Shown: positions 33,429-41,923 of the stretch, in pieces
Layout: every line of letters starts with the position of its first letter
Numbering within the stretch: position 1 is the stretch's first letter
The notes under the pieces: generated by a model
Database searches by the model: none
Told to the model about the DNA's origin: nothing
The model's input: the letters and a program-made list of their open reading frames with translations, nothing else
Source: Acidobacteriota bacterium
GTDB taxonomy: Bacteria > Acidobacteriota > Terriglobia > Terriglobales > Acidobacteriaceae
DNA length: 51,351 bases
Reading direction: 5' to 3'
NCBI GenBank assembly: GCA_025359885.1
Contig: JANYDG010000044.1
Span: 1 to 51,351, forward strand
Program-made: the position numbers and the translations under genes

Positions 33429-34442
33429 ATGAAAGCACTGGTTCTGCAACAGCCCGGCGAAGCCGCCATTCAGAGCGTCGCGGACACCCCGCGCGTCGAA
33501 GAAAATGTTCTGCTGAAAGTTCGCCGCGTTGGCCTCTGCGGCAGCGACCTCAACTCCTTCCGCGGCAAAAACCCCATGGTCACCTTCCCCCGCATCCCCG
33601 GCCATGAAGTTGCCGCAACCATCGTTGAGTCGAGCAAGTCCCATCCCCAGTTCGCCGCCGGGGTCAACGTCACGCTGTCTCCCTACACGCAATGCGGCAA
33701 ATGCCCCTCCTGCCTGCGCGGACGCCCCAACGCCTGCCAGTTCAACGAAACCCTCGGCGTGCAGCGCGACGGCGCTCTCGCCGAATACATCTCCGTCCCG
33801 CCAGAAAAGCTCTACCTCGCCAGGCTCAATCTCAAGGAGCTCTGCCTCGTCGAGCCCCTCACCGTCGGCTTCCACGCCGTGGCGCGCGGCCGCGTTACAG
33901 CCGAAGATACCGTCGCCATCATCGGCTGTGGCGGCGTCGGCCTGGGAGCCATCGCCGCGTCTGGTTTCCGCCGCGCACGCACGATCGGGATCGACGTAGA
34001 CGATGCCAAGCTCGCCCTGGCCCTGAAATCAGGTGCCACTGACACCATCAACACCACCCGCGAAGACCTCCACGCAAAGCTCCAGCAACTCACCTGCGGC
34101 CGGGGCCCCGACGTGATCATCGAGGCCATCGGCCTGCCCCAGACCTTCCGCGCCGCCGTCGAAGAGGTCGCCTTCACCGGACGCGTCGTCTACATCGGCT
34201 ACGCCAAAGAGCCCGTCGCCTACGAAACCCGACTCTTCGTCCAAAAAGAACTCGACATCCTCGGCTCCCGCAACGCCCTCCCCGAAGACTTCCGCGAAGT
34301 GATCCGCATGCTGGAAGAAGGCCGCTTCCCTGTCGACCAGGCTGTCAGCAACGTTGCCTCCCTTGCAGACGCCCCGGACCTGCTCAAAGCCTGGAGCCAA
34401 AACCCCGCGGCCTTCACCAAGATCATGATTACGCTGGACTAG
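33429..34442 (+). CDS. Zinc-dependent medium-chain alcohol/polyol dehydrogenase
   Basis: The 337-residue protein has catalytic zinc ligands Cys37 (GLCGSD) and His59-Glu60 (PGHE), the structural zinc cluster C89, C92, C95, C103 (CGKCPSCLRGRPNAC), and the NAD-binding GCGGVGLGA. This is the sorbitol/threonine/gulonate dehydrogenase branch (RspB/LgoD-like). In this operon an L-galactonate, L-gulonate or similar hexonate 5-dehydrogenase is plausible. AGGAGAGG lies about 9 nt before the ATG. It is the last gene of the operon; a MITE-like element starts at its stop codon. Confidence 0.85.
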   Translation: MKALVLQQPGEAAIQSVADTPRVEENVLLKVRRVGLCGSDLNSFRGKNPMVTFPRIPGHEVAATIVESSKSHPQFAAGVNVTLSPYTQCGKCPSCLRGRPNACQFNETLGVQRDGALAEYISVPPEKLYLARLNLKELCLVEPLTVGFHAVARGRVTAEDTVAIIGCGGVGLGAIAASGFRRARTIGIDVDDAKLALALKSGATDTINTTREDLHAKLQQLTCGRGPDVIIEAIGLPQTFRAAVEEVAFTGRVVYIGYAKEPVAYETRLFVQKELDILGSRNALPEDFREVIRMLEEGRFPVDQAVSNVASLADAPDLLKAWSQNPAAFTKIMITLD

Positions 34443-34552
34443 AGCATTTTCAGGAATACTGTGAAGCGTCTAGCTTTCGCGAAGATGGATTTTTCTTGAT
34501 GAAAATTCCAGTCAACGGTGCTGCCTCCCTGCATACCATTCCTGAAAATGCT
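34443..34552. mobile_element. MITE-like 110-bp element with 15-bp perfect inverted ends
   Basis: AGCATTTTCAGGAAT at 34443-34457 and its exact complement ATTCCTGAAAATGCT at 34538-34552 bound 80 bp of non-coding DNA. The element begins one base after the dehydrogenase stop. It encodes no convincing protein. Size and exact termini suggest a non-autonomous transposable element or a large hairpin that could also end transcription. Confidence 0.65.
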
Positions 34553-34721
34553 TTAGCCGATTCTGCATCTTCAGACCCTTCCCCCTGCACGAAGGTGGAA
34601 TTGGCATGCCCCGCCGGTCACCTCAGTTCATCTGAAGTACTATTCCCCACACGTTACTTCAGGGTAGATGCTCAGTGAATCAAGTGAGCGCCCATTACCG
34701 GTGCTGGGAGTGTCGAAAGTT

Positions 34722-34868
34722 ATGCGTGAACTAATCTTTGTCCTGCTGTTTGCTGTCTTCCTGCTATCCCCCTCTGCCATTGCGTCCTTCTGCGCCAGTG
34801 AGCGAAGATTCCTCCGTTCCCGCTCCAACAACGAGTGTCCGGCGATGGACCGCCGCGACCCACGCTAA
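34722..34868 (+). CDS. Small secreted protein (48 aa)
   Basis: The ATG opens a good signal peptide, MRELIFVLLFAVFLLSPSAI followed by AS, then a short basic mature part with two cysteines (SFCASERR, NNECPAMDRRDPR). A GGGAG lies 11 nt upstream. The mature peptide of about 26 residues could form one disulfide. No family is recognised. It stands alone between the MITE-like element and the nrdJ terminator. Confidence 0.5.
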   Translation: MRELIFVLLFAVFLLSPSAIASFCASERRFLRSRSNNECPAMDRRDPR

Positions 34869-34907
34869 GGCTCGTCCCCTGCGCCGAAAAAGTGACCCAA
34901 AAAGAAA

Positions 34908-34938
34908 CACCCCACGAGGAGAGTCTCCTCGTGGGGTG
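34908..34938 (-). terminator. Rho-independent terminator of nrdJ
   Basis: CACCCCACGAGGA and TCCTCGTGGGGTG form a perfect 13-bp stem with a 5-nt loop. On the minus strand it is followed by TTTCTTTTT. It sits 20 bp after the nrdJ stop. On the plus strand the tail is CCTGTTTT, so it may also end the small secreted-protein gene. Confidence 0.9.
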
Positions 34939-34957
34939 CCTGTTTTAAGCAATCAGC

Positions 34958-37900
34958 CTAGCTGCAGCCGCTCGTCGAACCGCAGCTCATGCAGCGATAG
35001 CACGATCCATTCCGCACCATGATCGCACCACACGTTCCGCAGCTTGGTGCGTCGCCCATGTCATACATCTCACGCATCGCATCAGCGGCATGATACAGGC
35101 CCCGATCCGTAAGTTTTGGCACAGAAGTCGAACCCAGCGCCGAACCCTGCGTTGCATCGCCCGATACGCGAATCTCAGCAACCGGCCCCGTCGCCGTCGT
35201 ACTCACCTGGTTCAGCCGCCGCGCAATATCCTCGACCAGCTTGGTCAGCGCCGCGCCAGAGACCCCCGGAACCACTGATCCCGGCGCCGAATCCTCATAC
35301 CCATCCGGAACCAGGCTGGGTGGAGGCACCGGCAGTTGCTGCGCCTGCGGAGCCAGCCCCGCAAACAGCGTCAACTGCGTTCCTGACAGGAAGCGCAACT
35401 GCAGCCAGCGGAAGATGTAGTCCATCAGGCTCTTGGCGTAGCCAATCTGCTCGTTGCCGGTCCAGCCGGAGGGCTCAAAGCGGGTGTGCGCAAACTTCTC
35501 GCACAGCACCTTCAGCGGCACTCCATGCTGCAAGGCCAGCGAAATCGAGGTCGCAAAGGCGTCCATCAAGCCCGAAACCGTCGAACCCTCCTTGGCCATC
35601 TTGATGAAGATTTCGCCCGGCTGCCCGGTCGGATACAAGCCGACCGTGATGTAGCCCTCGTGACCAGCAATCGAGAACTTGTGCGTCACCGATGCCCGCT
35701 CCTCGGGAAGCCGATGGCGAACGGCTTTGGGTGGCGCGTTCAAGTCCTGACCCGCCAGCGTTTGCGTGAAGGGAAGCACCGGCACCGCAGCAACCGGCTT
35801 GACCGCTGCCGCCTTGGCCAGCGACTCCAGTGTCTGCTGGAAGGACTGCGCCGCGGCAATGACCTGCTTCGAGCTGATTTCCAGCTTGTCGCTGATCTTG
35901 CCCTCGAGCGTCTTCACATCCAACTGATCGGCCGGCCCGCCCGCTGAAATCGCAGCCAGCACACGCGCACCTGCCGCATCCAGCGCGGTCGGCTCGTTCT
36001 TCCTGGCATCCTGGCTGGTGTTGAGCGGCTGCACGCCCTTTGAACCGTCCCGATAAATCGCCACCGACTTCAGTCCCTGACGCCAGCTTTCAGCGTAGGC
36101 CTCTGCAATGTCATGCACGGTTGCTTCGTGAGGCAGGTTGACCGTTTTTGAAATCGCGCCGGAAAGAAACGGCTGCGTTGCCGCCATCATCTTGATGTGG
36201 CCCATGTATTGAATCGACCGCGTGCCCTTTGATGGCTTGAAGGAGCAATCAAAGACGCTCAGGTGCTCTGGCTTGATGCCCGGCGCGCCCTCAATCGTGC
36301 CCGTCGCGTCAATGTAGCTCACAATCGCGTTCACTTCCTCGTCTTTGTAGCCCAGCTTGAAGAGGGCCGAGGGCACGGTGTTGTTGACGATCTTGATCAT
36401 GCCGCCGCCGACCAGCTTCTTGTACTTCACCAGCGCCAGGTCAGGCTCGATGCCCGTCGTATCGCAATCCATCATGAAGCCAATCGTGCCCGTCGGTGCC
36501 AGCACGGTTACCTGCGAATTGCGGTAGCCATAGCGCTCGCCATAGATCAGCGCCATATCCCAGCACTCACGGCTGGCCTCGACCAGCGCGTCCAGTTGCG
36601 GGGCCACAAACGGCTCGTTGCTCGTCTTGGACTTGCCAATCTTGTTCACCTCAGCCCGGTGCATGCGAATCACGTCAAGGAACGGCTCGCGATTGACATA
36701 GAAGCCGGGGCAAGCTCCGCCCTGGCGGTCTACCTGCGCCGTCAGCGTCGTCGCCGAGGCCAGCGGTGGGCAGGTGGCCGCGATAATCGAGGACTGCAGA
36801 TAAGCCTGCCCGCACATGATCGCCGTCAGGCAGCCAGCAAAGTCGCGCCCTGCGTCTGAATCATACGGCAGGCCGCAGGCCATCAGCAGCGCGCCAAGGT
36901 TGGCATATCCCAGGCCCAGCGGCCGGTACTCATGCGAATTCTTGGCAATTGCCTCGGTCGGATAGCCCGAGTTGTCGACCAGAATGTCCATCGCCGTGAT
37001 CATGATCGACACCGCGTGGCGGTAGGCCGGAATATCAAACGTCCCCGCACCTGTGACAAACTTCAACAGATTGAAACTGGCCAGGTTGCAGGCCGAGTTA
37101 TCCAGGAACATGTACTCCGAGCAGGGATTCGAGGCATTGATGCGGCCTGAATTCTTGCTCGTATGCCAGCGGTTGATGGTCGAGTCAAACTGCATGCCAG
37201 GGTCACCGCACTGCCAGGTCGCCTCGGCAATCTTGGCCATGATGTCGCGCGCCTTGTAAGTCTTCACCGGCTTGCGATCCTTGACCGTAAGCGTGGTGAA
37301 CTCTCCATCCCGCTCGTATGCCCGCATGAACTCGTCATTCACACGCACTGAGTTATTCGCGTTCTGAAAGAAGATCGAAGAATACGCCTCAGAATCCGGT
37401 CCAGAACCGTCATAACCAGCCTTGATCAACGCGTACGCTTTCGCCTCTTCCTTCGACTTGCAATCGATGAAGTCGACAATATCGGGATGCTCCACATTCA
37501 GAATGACCATCTTGGCCGCGCGGCGCGTCTTGCCGCCCGACTTGATCACCCCCGCGAACGCATCAAAGCCGCGCATGAAGCTCAGCGGTCCAGAAGCCGT
37601 GCCGCCGCCCGACAACAGCTCCATTGACCCGCGAATCGACGACAGGTTCGTGCCCGTCCCTGAGCCCCACTTGAACAGCATTCCCTCCGTCTTGGCGAGG
37701 GTCAGAATCGCGTCCAGCGAGTCGTCTACCGCGTTGATAAAGCACGCCGAGCATTGCGGATTCCGGTAGCCCGTCACCGAGAAACGTACCGCGCAGGTGT
37801 GCGGATCCCAGTGCCAGTTCTGCGCATCAGAGTCCGGCTCCAGCCGATCACAGCCCACGTTGAACCATACCGGCGAGTTGAACGCCACCTTCTGCGAAAC

Positions 37901-38320
37901 CAGCATGCTCACCAGCTCGTCATGAAAGATCGCCGCATCCTGCGCCGAGGCAAAGTACCCGCTCGTCAGGCCCCACTCGCGAATCGTCTCGGCCACCCGC
38001 CCCACCAACTGCCGTACGCCCGTCTCCCGCTCTGGCGTGTTCATCTGCCCATGCAGGTACTTCGAGGCCACGATGTTGGTCGCCGTCATCGACCAGTCAA
38101 CCGGCACCTCAACGTCCTTCTGCTCAAAGATTGACTTGCCGCTGGCATCCGTGATCGAAGCCGTCCGGCGCTCCCACTGAACTTCGTCGTACGGCGAAAG
38201 GCCAGCCTTTGAAAACCGGCGCGTAAACGTAAGGCCGCCTCGGGAAAAGCTCGGCGAGTGAGAGCCGCCAGCAGAGGCAGCGGGGCTTGAAGTCGGGGTT
38301 GGGGAGTAGGTGTCGGGCAT
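34958..38320 (-). CDS. nrdJ: Adenosylcobalamin-dependent (class II) ribonucleotide reductase
   Basis: The 1120-residue enzyme reduces ribonucleotides to deoxyribonucleotides using adenosylcobalamin, without oxygen. Visible features are the active-site region NPQCSACFINAVDDSL, SGTGTNLSSIRGS, NASNPCSEYMFLDNSACNLASF, and the radical-site segment LAPTGTIGFMMDCDTTGIEPD. The C-terminal Cys cluster CGTCGAIMVRNGSCYRCMSC serves as redox shuttle or zinc ribbon. No intein interrupts it. AAGGAG lies 5 nt before the ATG. A promoter and NrdR-like box lie about 285-340 bp upstream, implying a long leader. No nrdA/B genes are seen here. Confidence 0.97.
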   Translation of the reverse strand: MPDTYSPTPTSSPAASAGGSHSPSFSRGGLTFTRRFSKAGLSPYDEVQWERRTASITDASGKSIFEQKDVEVPVDWSMTATNIVASKYLHGQMNTPERETGVRQLVGRVAETIREWGLTSGYFASAQDAAIFHDELVSMLVSQKVAFNSPVWFNVGCDRLEPDSDAQNWHWDPHTCAVRFSVTGYRNPQCSACFINAVDDSLDAILTLAKTEGMLFKWGSGTGTNLSSIRGSMELLSGGGTASGPLSFMRGFDAFAGVIKSGGKTRRAAKMVILNVEHPDIVDFIDCKSKEEAKAYALIKAGYDGSGPDSEAYSSIFFQNANNSVRVNDEFMRAYERDGEFTTLTVKDRKPVKTYKARDIMAKIAEATWQCGDPGMQFDSTINRWHTSKNSGRINASNPCSEYMFLDNSACNLASFNLLKFVTGAGTFDIPAYRHAVSIMITAMDILVDNSGYPTEAIAKNSHEYRPLGLGYANLGALLMACGLPYDSDAGRDFAGCLTAIMCGQAYLQSSIIAATCPPLASATTLTAQVDRQGGACPGFYVNREPFLDVIRMHRAEVNKIGKSKTSNEPFVAPQLDALVEASRECWDMALIYGERYGYRNSQVTVLAPTGTIGFMMDCDTTGIEPDLALVKYKKLVGGGMIKIVNNTVPSALFKLGYKDEEVNAIVSYIDATGTIEGAPGIKPEHLSVFDCSFKPSKGTRSIQYMGHIKMMAATQPFLSGAISKTVNLPHEATVHDIAEAYAESWRQGLKSVAIYRDGSKGVQPLNTSQDARKNEPTALDAAGARVLAAISAGGPADQLDVKTLEGKISDKLEISSKQVIAAAQSFQQTLESLAKAAAVKPVAAVPVLPFTQTLAGQDLNAPPKAVRHRLPEERASVTHKFSIAGHEGYITVGLYPTGQPGEIFIKMAKEGSTVSGLMDAFATSISLALQHGVPLKVLCEKFAHTRFEPSGWTGNEQIGYAKSLMDYIFRWLQLRFLSGTQLTLFAGLAPQAQQLPVPPPSLVPDGYEDSAPGSVVPGVSGAALTKLVEDIARRLNQVSTTATGPVAEIRVSGDATQGSALGSTSVPKLTDRGLYHAADAMREMYDMGDAPSCGTCGAIMVRNGSCYRCMSCGSTSGCS

Positions 38321-38605
38321 TCGGTCTCCTTCAAAAACGTGTGGGGGATTGGCTTAAAAAATCAATCGGTCGAAACGCGGTCTCTCTCGAAAAGGACCCT
38401 TGAACATTTAGATGACGCAGCTGACTTGAATGAGGCCAGCAACAAAAGCAAAAACAGAAAGGCGCAGCTCGCCAGTTTCAACGATGAAAGAAAGAGGCCA
38501 CCGAAATCACATGCAATCCGGCGTCTGGGAGTTCCCCTTGAAATACCGAAGAAACCGGCAGGAAACCCGAATTCAAGTCATCGTACGTTAACAGCCGCAG
38601 ATGCA
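38321..38605 (-). other. Long untranslated leader of nrdJ
   Basis: About 285 nt separate the -10 element from the nrdJ ATG. I see no coding frame and no convincing adenosylcobalamin riboswitch core (no B12-box-like GCCACTG). The leader contains T/C-rich stretches and ends with AAGGAG. Its function is open. Confidence 0.4.
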
Positions 38606-38657
38606 AAAATACCGCTCTCGGTAGTGCAGGTCAAGCGAAAACCACAATATCTAGTGT
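38606..38657 (-). promoter_or_regulatory. nrdJ promoter with NrdR-like box
   Basis: On the minus strand ACACTAGATATTGTGG (38657-38642) matches the NrdR consensus acaCwAtATaTwGtgt at 14 of 16 positions. Seven bp further comes TTGACC, a 17-bp spacer and TATTTT, a good sigma-70 promoter. A weak second half-site GCACTA lies at about the 30-bp spacing used by NrdR pairs. NrdR represses ribonucleotide reductase genes in response to dATP/ATP. Confidence 0.7.
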
Positions 38658-38716
38658 TTTGTTGCGCTTAGGCAGCACCATCTTGGGTAACCCCTGCATT
38701 TCGCTGTGCAAAACAG

Positions 38717-38740
38717 AAAAACCCGCTCCAGCGGCGGGTT
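38717..38740 (-). terminator. Hairpin terminator downstream of the methyltransferase gene
   Basis: AACCCGC and GCGGGTT form a 7-bp stem, followed on the minus strand by TTTTT and CTGTTTTGC. It ends transcription 160 nt after the methyltransferase stop. Confidence 0.7.
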
Positions 38741-38900
38741 CCAGGGCGGCAATCGCCCACAAATTCAACGCATCTTTAACCCTAGTCCCATCGCCGCATG
38801 CTCGCAAGGCGCAGAAACGGTGCAATTCCGCCCCTGCCCTGTGCAAGCTGTGGAGAACCCGGTCCCGGCGTGTTCCGGGCTCGGGCGCAGCGCAACACGC
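38717..38900 (-). ncRNA. Candidate structured RNA or folded 3' UTR
   Basis: On the minus strand CGGGTTC pairs with GAACCCG and AGGGGCGGAATTGC pairs with GCGATTGCCGCCCT across about 130 nt, with a large bulge on the 5' side and a terminator at the end. A 180-nt elongated hairpin with an internal bulge is 6S-like in outline, but I cannot match the 6S consensus. It may only be the folded 3' UTR of the methyltransferase gene. No promoter of its own is evident. Confidence 0.25.
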
Positions 38901-39749
38901 CTAAAGCCGCAATGCCGTCACCTGCAGATAATGGTTGCAGACAAGTGTATGAGAGGTCGGATCACTGGCCGCATTCCCTGAAGCCCATAGAGCCTCCAGG
39001 TCGGCCGCGAGTGCCGCCTGCCCCGCTTCGTCAAGTCGGCTAAAGGCTACCTGCGTTGGCCCAAAGTAACGACGAAAAAAATCCACCGCTCCCGCCGGGC
39101 TCATCGGCAAATCAAAGTCGATGCTGATCAGCTCGGCCTCAATATCGGTAAACCCTGCCGCCAGCCGATCTCGCACCGTTGTCTCATCGCCCCACAGCAC
39201 CGGTGGAGCCAGCCCCGGCGGCGGCGGAACGTGCCGACCCATGACCTGAAACATCTTCCCGCTAAAACCGGCCGGGTTCCAGTTCGCCATCGCCAGGCGG
39301 CCGCCGGGCTTGAGCACGCGGGCAAATTCTGCCGCAACTAACCCTGGCCGCGGCGCAAACATCGCCCCGAACATCGTCGTAACCACGTCAAACGATTCAT
39401 CCGCGTACGGCAGTTGCTCCGCATCGCCCTCGTCAAATGTGACGCTCAAGCCTTCCGCTAGAGCGCGCTCGCGGGCCTGTACCAGCAGGTTCGGCGCAAT
39501 GTCTACACCCGTCACCACCGCCCCGCCACGGGCCAGCGGGATGGCCGTGTTGCCCGTGCCACAGGCGATATCCAGCACCCGCCTACCGGCTGGAACCGCC
39601 AGCCGTGCCACAAACTCCTCGGCCGGTTTTGAGATGGTCCTGGCAACGACGCCAAAGTCTCCCGCCATCCACGCCGAACGCATGGAAGCTTTGACCTGCT
39701 CGATCGAGGGCCCGGAAGGAGTCCCTGAGGTGCTCGCTGAAGTGCTCAT
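38901..39749 (-). CDS. Class I SAM-dependent methyltransferase (UbiE/Methyltransf_25-like)
   Basis: The 282-residue protein has motif I VLDIACGTGNTAIPLA, motif II-like VTGVDIAPNLLVQAR, GDAEQLPYADESFDVV and the post-motif RVLKPGGRLAMANWNP. These mark small-molecule methyltransferases of the UbiE/menaquinone-like class. The substrate is unknown. The ATG at 39749 follows GAGAGGT at 6 nt, and a longer upstream frame is not conserved in character. It lies 88 bp downstream of the carbonic anhydrase gene on the same strand and may be cotranscribed. Confidence 0.85.
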   Translation of the reverse strand: MSTSASTSGTPSGPSIEQVKASMRSAWMAGDFGVVARTISKPAEEFVARLAVPAGRRVLDIACGTGNTAIPLARGGAVVTGVDIAPNLLVQARERALAEGLSVTFDEGDAEQLPYADESFDVVTTMFGAMFAPRPGLVAAEFARVLKPGGRLAMANWNPAGFSGKMFQVMGRHVPPPPGLAPPVLWGDETTVRDRLAAGFTDIEAELISIDFDLPMSPAGAVDFFRRYFGPTQVAFSRLDEAGQAALAADLEALWASGNAASDPTSHTLVCNHYLQVTALRL

Positions 39750-39837
39750 CTCTGACCTCTCGTGTGCCTGCCGAACCAGGCATGCATCCAACAGTGCGCG
39801 GCAAACGCCCTTCACGTCAAGCGGGAAGAGCCTGCCC

Positions 39838-40617
39838 CTACTCGCTGGCCTCGATCTTGCGCCCATGCGTCGGCTGCTCCAGGCGGCTGTTCACCTTGTA
39901 CAGATACCCAAAGCTCTTCAACTGGTCCCGCGAAAGCTCAACTTCCTGCTCAAACACAATCCACTTCACACCCTCGGTGCAGGGCGGAGCGGTCAGTGAA
40001 CCCATATAGCTCCAGTACGCCCGATCCGCTGGCAGCAGGCCCATCGGGCTCATGGATTCGGTCATCTTATCGGTCGCCCCCACCGTCTTTGGCAGATGCT
40101 CCCACAGCCCCGCCAGCACCGCGTTGGCGTTGCCCTCGTTCAGCCGGATGGCGATCACTGCCAGCTTGCCCTCCGCGTTCCTGTGCACCAGGTGCAGGCT
40201 CATGTCGGGTAGCTTGCCCTTCACCATCTCCTCGCCGGGGTGATGAAAATGAAACTGCACCAGATCGTAGCGCTCCCCGTTGACGATAATGTAGCTGCCC
40301 GCCGGCGGCGTCACCTGCACCGTATGTCCATTGTTCAGAAGCGACATGCCGCCGCTCACGTAGTGAAACTCGATCGGTGCCAGCGCTTTGTTCCGCCGCG
40401 CCCCGCGAATGTCAATCGGCGACTGCTCATGGCCCTCGGAACAAACCTTGTACGCCGGGTCGAGATGACTCCAGTTCAGCGGACCCAGCTTGCCTTCATA
40501 CGCCCACGGCGCGCCCGCCTGGCCCAAACCCGGCTGAGCATTCCCGGCAACCGCGCCCGACACAGCAACCATCCCCAACAAACCCCAGCCCAGCATCAGC
40601 ACTCGCGTAAAACGCAT
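39838..40617 (-). CDS. Periplasmic alpha-carbonic anhydrase
   Basis: The 259-residue protein has a signal peptide (VLMLGWGLLGMVAVSGAVAG) and the alpha-CA fold: EQSPIDIRG, NNGHTVQV, the zinc ligands His123 and His125 in QFHFHHPGEE and His142 in SLHLVHRN, and SLTAPPCTEGVKW around the active-site Thr. C59 and the Cys in PPC should form the disulfide typical of bacterial periplasmic alpha-CAs. It hydrates CO2 to bicarbonate in the periplasm. The ATG at 40617 has AGGGGG about 7 nt upstream; two further ATGs lie upstream. It may feed bicarbonate to PEP carboxylase, but that is inference. Confidence 0.95.
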   Translation of the reverse strand: MRFTRVLMLGWGLLGMVAVSGAVAGNAQPGLGQAGAPWAYEGKLGPLNWSHLDPAYKVCSEGHEQSPIDIRGARRNKALAPIEFHYVSGGMSLLNNGHTVQVTPPAGSYIIVNGERYDLVQFHFHHPGEEMVKGKLPDMSLHLVHRNAEGKLAVIAIRLNEGNANAVLAGLWEHLPKTVGATDKMTESMSPMGLLPADRAYWSYMGSLTAPPCTEGVKWIVFEQEVELSRDQLKSFGYLYKVNSRLEQPTHGRKIEASE

Positions 40618-40696
40618 GACGATCCCCCTCATACTTACCCACACATTGTAAGGAATGGATGCGCCCGTGCGTGTTCCGTCCTTGCAGCAAAACAGA

Positions 40697-40724
40697 AAAG
40701 ACCCCAGCGGTGAGGCTGAGGCCC
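40697..40724 (-). terminator. Probable terminator of metK
   Basis: A GCTGAGGCC/GACCCCAGC imperfect stem is followed on the minus strand by TCTTTTCTGTTTTGC, 35 bp after the metK stop. The stem has mismatches. Confidence 0.5.
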
Positions 40725-40759
40725 TTTCGGTACACGATGTTGCGCCCTGTTTTGAAAAC

Positions 40760-41923
40760 CTACTTCGCTACCGCCAGCATCCCGGCCTGCTCCGCCAGGG
40801 TCGCAGCCTTGTCCGTCGCCTCCCAGGTAAAGTCCGGCTCGTTGCGGCCAAAGTGTCCGTAAGCCGCCGTCTTGCGATAGATCGGCCGCCGCAGGTTGAG
40901 GCTGTCGATGATCCCCTTCGGCGTCAGCATAAAATTCTTCCGCACCAGCGTCGTCAGTTCCGGCCCCGTCAGCTTGCCCGTGCCAAAGGTATCCACCAGT
41001 ACGCTCACCGGCTCGGCCACGCCAATGGCATACGCCAGCTGCACCTCAACTTTGTCGGCCAAACCTGCCGCAACGATGTTCTTGGCAATGTAGCGCGCTA
41101 CATACGCCGCAGAACGGTCAACCTTTGTCGGATCCTTGCCACTGAACGCACCGCCACCGTGACGGCCTGCGCCACCGTAGGTGTCTACGATGATCTTGCG
41201 CCCGGTCAGCCCGGTATCGCCCATCGGTCCGCCAATGACAAAGCGCCCCGTCGGATTGATGTGATACTTCGTGTTCTCGTCCAGCCACTCCGCCGGCAGC
41301 ACCTTCTGAATCACGTGCTTCAGAATGTCCCCGCGCAGTTCGTCATTCGAAATCTGCTCGGCATGCTGCGTCGAAACCACCACCGCATCAATGCGCACCG
41401 GCTTGCCTGCCTCGTCATACTCCACCGTCACCTGGCTCTTGCCGTCAGGACGCAGGTAAGACAGCTTGCCGGATTTGCGCACTTCGCTCAGCCGTTTGGT
41501 CAGCTTGTGAGCCAGCGAAATCGGGGCAGGCATCAGCTCCGGCGTCTCGTTGGTCGCATAGCCAAACATCATGCCCTGGTCACCAGCGCCACCCGTGTCC
41601 ACGCCCTGGGCAATGTCGCCCGACTGGCGATTGATGGATGAAACTACCGCGCAGGTATTCGAATCAAAGCCATACAGCGCGTTGTCGTAGCCGATCGAGG
41701 CCACTACGCCCCGCACCAGCGTCTGAAAATCAACGTACGCCTTGGTCGTGATTTCTCCGGCGATCACCACCAGTCCAGTCGCCGTCAGCGTCTCCGCGGC
41801 AACACGGCTGTAAGGATCCTGCTCCAGGCAGGCATCCAGAATGGCGTCGGAAATCTGATCGGCAATCTTGTCCGGATGGCCTTCCGTCACGGATTCAGAG
41901 GTAAATAGAAAACGGTCACTCAA
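40760..41923 (-). CDS. metK: S-adenosylmethionine synthetase
   Basis: The 387-residue enzyme makes SAM from methionine and ATP. Motifs include [51 protein letters not shown] and [19 protein letters not shown]. The start is a TTG at 41923: AGGAGGG lies 8 nt before it, and [12 protein letters not shown] is the expected N-terminus, so the TTG is secure. The upstream 315 bp contain a 10-bp tandem array. I see no canonical SAM-I or SAM-II riboswitch core. Confidence 0.97.
   Translation of the reverse strand: MSDRFLFTSESVTEGHPDKIADQISDAILDACLEQDPYSRVAAETLTATGLVVIAGEITTKAYVDFQTLVRGVVASIGYDNALYGFDSNTCAVVSSINRQSGDIAQGVDTGGAGDQGMMFGYATNETPELMPAPISLAHKLTKRLSEVRKSGKLSYLRPDGKSQVTVEYDEAGKPVRIDAVVVSTQHAEQISNDELRGDILKHVIQKVLPAEWLDENTKYHINPTGRFVIGGPMGDTGLTGRKIIVDTYGGAGRHGGGAFSGKDPTKVDRSAAYVARYIAKNIVAAGLADKVEVQLAYAIGVAEPVSVLVDTFGTGKLTGPELTTLVRKNFMLTPKGIIDSLNLRRPIYRKTAAYGHFGRNEPDFTWEATDKAATLAEQAGMLAVAK

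Noticed and set aside
34496..34678. 60-residue plus-strand frame inside the MITE-like element
   Set aside because: It crosses the right inverted end and lacks a ribosome-binding site; composition is not protein-like.
38321..38605. Adenosylcobalamin riboswitch before nrdJ
   Set aside because: Considered because the enzyme uses B12, but I could not find the B12-box or the conserved core.
38631..38846. 71-residue minus-strand frame across the terminator downstream of the methyltransferase
   Set aside because: It reads through the hairpin and NrdR region, has no ribosome-binding site and no family resemblance.
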